Shown: piece after piece, positions 6,693 through 8,737 of the stretch
How positions within the stretch are numbered: position 1 is the stretch's first letter
Layout: each line of letters begins with the position of its first letter
Assembly (NCBI GenBank): GCA_950063125.1
Contig: CATLZI010000080.1
Coordinates: 1 to 8,737 of the forward strand
Direction of reading: 5' to 3'
DNA length: 8,737 nucleotides
Source: an uncultured Porticoccus sp.
GTDB taxonomy: Bacteria > Pseudomonadota > Gammaproteobacteria > Pseudomonadales > Porticoccaceae
Made by a program: the position numbers and the translations under genes
The notes under the pieces: generated by a model
Told to the model about the DNA's origin: nothing
The model's database searches: none
Seen by the model: the letters and a program-made list of their open reading frames with translations, nothing else

Positions 6693-7172
6693 ATGCTAGA
6701 AAATTGCAAGTCGGCCAAAGAGCGCTGGGGAGGTGTCAGCAAACTGATCGATCAGTGGCTGGAGGAGCGGCAGGAAATGCTGGTTCGCTTTTGTGCGCTG
6801 GGCGAAATCCGCCATTTCAGCAGTGAGGACCCCTCACAGGGCAGGAAGGTCAAAACTTTTTTTGAAATTCTTGTGGACTACACTTCCGCAGGCCACTTTG
6901 AAATTTACGATCAGTTGATCCGTGAAGGTAACAGTTATCATGACAAGGACGCACTGGAGGCCGCCAACGGACTGCTGGAAACAATTGATGCAACAACAGA
7001 GCTGATCCTTGACTTCAATGACAAGTATCTGGAGACCGATGACCTCACATCTCTGGCAGCGGATCTATCCACACTGGGAGAAGCCATTGAGTCGCGGCTC
7101 GAGGCTGAGGACTGCATGATCGAAGTCCTGCATTCCGCACATCACGATCAGTCCCAAAAAACAACTAGCTGA
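6693..7172 (+). CDS. rsd: Rsd/AlgQ family regulator of sigma70
   Basis: This 159-residue protein begins MLENCKSAKERWGGVSKLID, very like Pseudomonas AlgQ and close in length to E. coli Rsd (158). Rsd binds region 4 of the housekeeping sigma factor and holds it away from RNA polymerase in stationary phase, favouring alternative sigma factors. The Pseudomonas version, AlgQ, also affects alginate and siderophore genes. Other matching blocks are VDYTSAGHFEIYDQL (61-75; Rsd has VDYLSAGHFSIYE) and LGEAIESRLEAED (128-140; Rsd has IGEALEARFVLED). The protein is predicted all-helical and soluble. ATG 6693 is chosen on family alignment, although no clear Shine-Dalgarno precedes it; in-frame GTG 6603 and ATG 6654 would add unrelated residues. 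It has its own promoter and ends 53 bases before a strong terminator. The symbol algQ would be equally fair. Confidence 0.92.
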   Translation: MLENCKSAKERWGGVSKLIDQWLEERQEMLVRFCALGEIRHFSSEDPSQGRKVKTFFEILVDYTSAGHFEIYDQLIREGNSYHDKDALEAANGLLETIDATTELILDFNDKYLETDDLTSLAADLSTLGEAIESRLEAEDCMIEVLHSAHHDQSQKTTS

Positions 7173-7225
7173 CCCGACCAATGGCATCGGAAAATTTTCG
7201 TGCGTCATTACCAAACTGGCTAGCC

Positions 7226-7255
7226 ATAAAAAAGGCCCTCGTGGGCCTTTTTTAT
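7226..7255. terminator. Bidirectional rho-independent terminator between rsd and the FKBP gene
   Basis: AAAAAAGGCCC (7228-7238) and GGGCCTTTTTT (7243-7253) form a perfect stem around a TCGT loop, extended by two further A/T pairs to 13 base pairs. The GC core is followed by a T-run on either strand, so it can end rsd rightward and the FKBP gene leftward. Confidence 0.93.
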
Positions 7256-7279
7256 TGAATAAGCAAAACCGGACAGGAA

Positions 7280-8032
7280 TTAATCGAGGCCCATCACTTT
7301 GACCAGCTCCACTTCAAAAATCAGTGTGGCATTGGGACCGATCAGCCCGGCTGTGCCATTTGGGCCGTAGGCAAGATCGGAGGGAATGTAAAGCTCCCAC
7401 TTGGCTCCTTCCTGCATTTTCTGCAGCGCTTCCGTCCAACCCGGGATTACCTGTCCGACGTTCAGCTCTATCGCACCTCCGTGTTTCTCGGAGGCATCAA
7501 ACTCAGTACCGTCAACCAGGGTCCCCCGATACTCTACGGAAACCTGATCGTTGGCATCAGGTGATGCGCCAGTACCAGCCGTAATGACCTTGTATTGCAG
7601 TCCGGTTTCAGTGGTAATCACACCGTCTTTATTGGCGTTGGCAGCAAGGAAGGCCTTTCCCTCAGCGGCATTTTTCTCTCCTGCTTCTGCCATCTCCGCC
7701 TGCTTTTCACCATTTAATGACTGTTGCTTGGCCTGTTGCTCCGCATGGAAGGTTTCAATCACCTCGGCCAGCTCTTCGTTATCAATACGCGGAGGACGAT
7801 TATCGAGTGCGTCAGCGAGACCCGCGGCAAAGGTTTCGCGGTCCAGCTCAATGCCACCCATGGCCAATTGGCCACCCATATCCACACCAATGACATAACT
7901 GTACTTCTGTAATTGCGTTTCCAGAACCGGCTCCTGATCCTGATCGCTTGTCTGCTGTGTCTGGGGCTTTTCACTGCAGGCGCCAAGGGCAAAAATGGCC
8001 GTCGAGGCCAGCAGTAGATATTTCATTTTCAT
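7280..8032 (-). CDS. FKBP-type peptidyl-prolyl cis-trans isomerase lipoprotein (FkpA/Mip type)
   Basis: This 250-residue protein starts with a lipoprotein signal (MKMKYLLLASTAIFALGAC). The lipobox LGAC gives lipidated C19, and S20 at +2 does not signal inner-membrane retention, so an outer-membrane, periplasm-facing location is likely. An N-terminal helical FKBP_N dimerisation region (about 37-130, with charged glutamine-rich helices) precedes the catalytic domain (about 143-248). The FKBP active-site residues are present: Y168, F178-D179, V195-I196, W199, Y222 in AYG, and F239. It should catalyse proline isomerisation and chaperone envelope proteins. The start ATG 8032 has AAGG 8 bases upstream (8041-8044). 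It is the last gene of the minus-strand group, ending at the shared terminator; a gap of 50 AT-rich bases to the upstream gene may hold its own promoter. A nearby FKBP gene is also known beside P. aeruginosa algQ. FkpA and Mip cannot be told apart from sequence alone. Confidence 0.92.
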   Translation of the reverse strand: MKMKYLLLASTAIFALGACSEKPQTQQTSDQDQEPVLETQLQKYSYVIGVDMGGQLAMGGIELDRETFAAGLADALDNRPPRIDNEELAEVIETFHAEQQAKQQSLNGEKQAEMAEAGEKNAAEGKAFLAANANKDGVITTETGLQYKVITAGTGASPDANDQVSVEYRGTLVDGTEFDASEKHGGAIELNVGQVIPGWTEALQKMQEGAKWELYIPSDLAYGPNGTAGLIGPNATLIFEVELVKVMGLD

Positions 8033-8066
8033 AATCAGTACCTTGTATGGAAAATCAATTTAAATG

Positions 8067-8080
8067 TTATGTTAACGTAA
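8067..8080. repeat. Near-perfect palindrome upstream of the FKBP gene
   Basis: TTATGTTAACGTAA is a 14-base palindrome around GTTAAC with one mismatched pair, lying 35 bases before the FKBP start. It could be a regulator site or chance in AT-rich DNA. No clear -35/-10 pair was found around it. Confidence 0.25.
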
Positions 8081-8082
8081 AT

Positions 8083-8601
8083 TCAGCTTTTGAACTTTGC
8101 CGAAGCCACTGGCCAAACCAGTGGACTTCCGGAATTTATTGCAACGTCGCTTGTACGGCTCAGGTAAAGATTCAGATTTTGCAGTTGTTGTCTTACACCC
8201 AGCTCTCCGCTATCGGCGCTGTCCATTGAGCTGCCGCTTTTCGTCCGCCACCAGTTACACAGCCTATTCTGGACAACTCGCTCGGCCTTGAGTTCAAGTT
8301 GCTTAACTTCCTGCGGCCATTCCTGATCGGCGAAGCCCGCGAACTCCGACTGTACAAAACGCCGAACGCCACGCAACGGCTCGACAACCTGTTCATTCCA
8401 GTCCCGAATGATCTCTTCCGCTTCATCCAGATCCTGGACAGTTAACACCTGTCCGGAACTGCCGAGCCAGCAACAGAACAGGACCAGATTGACATTGGCG
8501 CCGATGTCGTCCTGTAGCTCGAGACACGCCCGGGCCACTTCCGGACGACCGTAGTGAACCAGCGAATAGTCCCAGAAGGGATTGTCCGATAACTGGTTCA
8601 A
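8083..8601 (-). CDS. TIGR02444 (DUF2390) family protein of unknown function
   Basis: This soluble-looking protein of 172 residues has the family opening block NPFWDYSLVHYGRPEVARACLELQ as residues 7-30, then NVNLVLFCCWLG (37-48) and a later VEPLRGVRRFV (73-83). The rest is probably helical (for example about 95-118). The family is common in gammaproteobacteria, often near FKBP, Rsd or ABC-F genes, but no biochemical role is established. TTG 8601 is chosen because GAGGGG (8608-8613) lies 6 bases before it and the NPFW block then falls near the N-terminus as in relatives. The open frame to 8721 would overlap elbB with unrelated residues. It follows elbB by 10 bases, so the two are likely co-transcribed. 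Near its 3' end the coding DNA contains a strong hairpin (8102-8129). Confidence 0.8.
   Translation of the reverse strand: MNQLSDNPFWDYSLVHYGRPEVARACLELQDDIGANVNLVLFCCWLGSSGQVLTVQDLDEAEEIIRDWNEQVVEPLRGVRRFVQSEFAGFADQEWPQEVKQLELKAERVVQNRLCNWWRTKSGSSMDSADSGELGVRQQLQNLNLYLSRTSDVAINSGSPLVWPVASAKFKS
8102..8129. repeat. Strong hairpin within the 3' end of the TIGR02444 gene
   Basis: CCACTGG (8106-8112) and CCAGTGG (8118-8124) pair perfectly around a CCAAA centre. They are extended by GAAG (8102-8105) and CTTC (8126-8129) with one unpaired A at 8125, giving 11 pairs. It lies 20 bases inside the stop codon. No T-run follows on the minus strand, so it is not a standard terminator; it could stabilise an RNA end or reduce read-through into the FKBP gene. 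Confidence 0.5.
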
Positions 8602-8607
8602 AGCCCA

Positions 8608-8613
8608 CCCCTC
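8608..8613 (-). promoter_or_regulatory. Ribosome binding site overlapping the elbB stop, placing a TTG start at 8601
   Basis: On the minus strand GAGGGG occupies 8613-8608 and overlaps the elbB TGA (8614-8612). The 6-base spacing to TTG 8601 is ideal and suggests coupled translation of the two genes. Confidence 0.65.
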
Positions 8614-8737
8614 AAGCCATTGCCAATACTGCGTCCACCAGTTTGTTGATGCCTGTGGCCGCTTCACTGATGCGGCCGGCCAGCAGATACGCGGGCGTGG
8701 TAACCAGCTTGTTCTTCTCATCGATACAGATATCGCC
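8612..8737 (-). CDS. elbB: Isoprenoid biosynthesis glyoxalase ElbB, C-terminal part
   Basis: Only the last 41 codons and stop are inside the window; the gene begins beyond the right edge. The visible protein reads DEKNKLVTTPAYLLAGRISE, then AATGINKLVDAVLAMA. E. coli ElbB ends very similarly (DNKIVTTPAYMLAQNIAEAASGIDKLV). ElbB is a DJ-1/PfpI-like cytoplasmic protein with reported glyoxalase activity, named for a lycopene overproduction phenotype; its physiological role is unclear. The conserved catalytic cysteine region lies outside the window. It is followed 10 bases later by the TIGR02444 gene on the same strand. This frame is not in the longest-frame list because no start codon is included, but the match is clear. 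Confidence 0.85.
   Translation of the reverse strand, partial: GDICIDEKNKLVTTPAYLLAGRISEAATGINKLVDAVLAMA

Noticed and set aside
8047..8229. 60-residue plus-strand frame in the FKBP/TIGR02444 gap
   Set aside because: Most of it is antisense to the end of the TIGR02444 gene, and no Shine-Dalgarno site precedes its ATG.
1..8737. Mobile element, prophage, defence island or CRISPR array
   Set aside because: No transposase, integrase, terminal repeats, regularly spaced repeats or foreign-looking composition were seen; the genes are conserved housekeeping types.

Overview
This window looks like ordinary chromosomal DNA of a marine-type gammaproteobacterium close to the Pseudomonadales, Cellvibrionales or Oceanospirillales. 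Three things support this: the Rsd/AlgQ protein starts almost as Pseudomonas AlgQ does (MLE.C..A.ERWGGV), the Rsd, FKBP and TIGR02444 genes lie near one another as I recall from the P. aeruginosa algQ region, and GC content is moderate and even. I see no tRNA, rRNA, insertion sequence, CRISPR array, phage gene or broken gene. Eleven protein genes are supported, two of them cut by the window edges, and coding density is high.

Layout. At 1-199 (minus) is the N-terminus of an RND-pump membrane fusion protein. Divergent from it, at 422-1228 (plus), is an LpxH-like calcineurin-fold phosphoesterase. Its 3' end nearly meets that of ugd (UDP-glucose 6-dehydrogenase, minus, 1241-2638). A roughly 220-base divergent spacer then leads into a tight five-gene plus-strand run: gshA, acpH, dsbB, lrgA and lrgB (2861-6590). 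Three of its four junctions are 4-base GTGA or ATGA overlaps, so it reads as one operon. Next is rsd/algQ (6693-7172) with its own probable sigma70-type promoter. A strong bidirectional terminator (7226-7255) separates it from the minus-strand group: an FKBP-type prolyl isomerase lipoprotein (7280-8032), a TIGR02444 family protein (8083-8601), and the C-terminus of ElbB (8612-8737).

How the genes fit together. Most products concern the cell envelope or thiol redox. The LpxH-like enzyme and Ugd act on UDP-sugar or lipid A-type metabolites. GshA makes the glutathione precursor, and DsbB reoxidises the periplasmic disulfide catalyst DsbA. LrgA/LrgB is a holin-like membrane pair, and the FKBP lipoprotein is a periplasm-facing folding factor. 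AcpH removes phosphopantetheine from acyl carrier protein, and Rsd binds the housekeeping sigma factor. Putting glutathione synthesis, DsbB and LrgAB in one transcription unit is the most thought-provoking arrangement here.

I found no convincing new molecular system. The better leads are the gshA-acpH-dsbB-lrgAB operon, the divergent LpxH-like subgroup next to ugd, and a few candidate operators and hairpins. Several starts were moved from the longest reading frame because Shine-Dalgarno placement and family length favour shorter ones. Four genes appear to use GTG or TTG.
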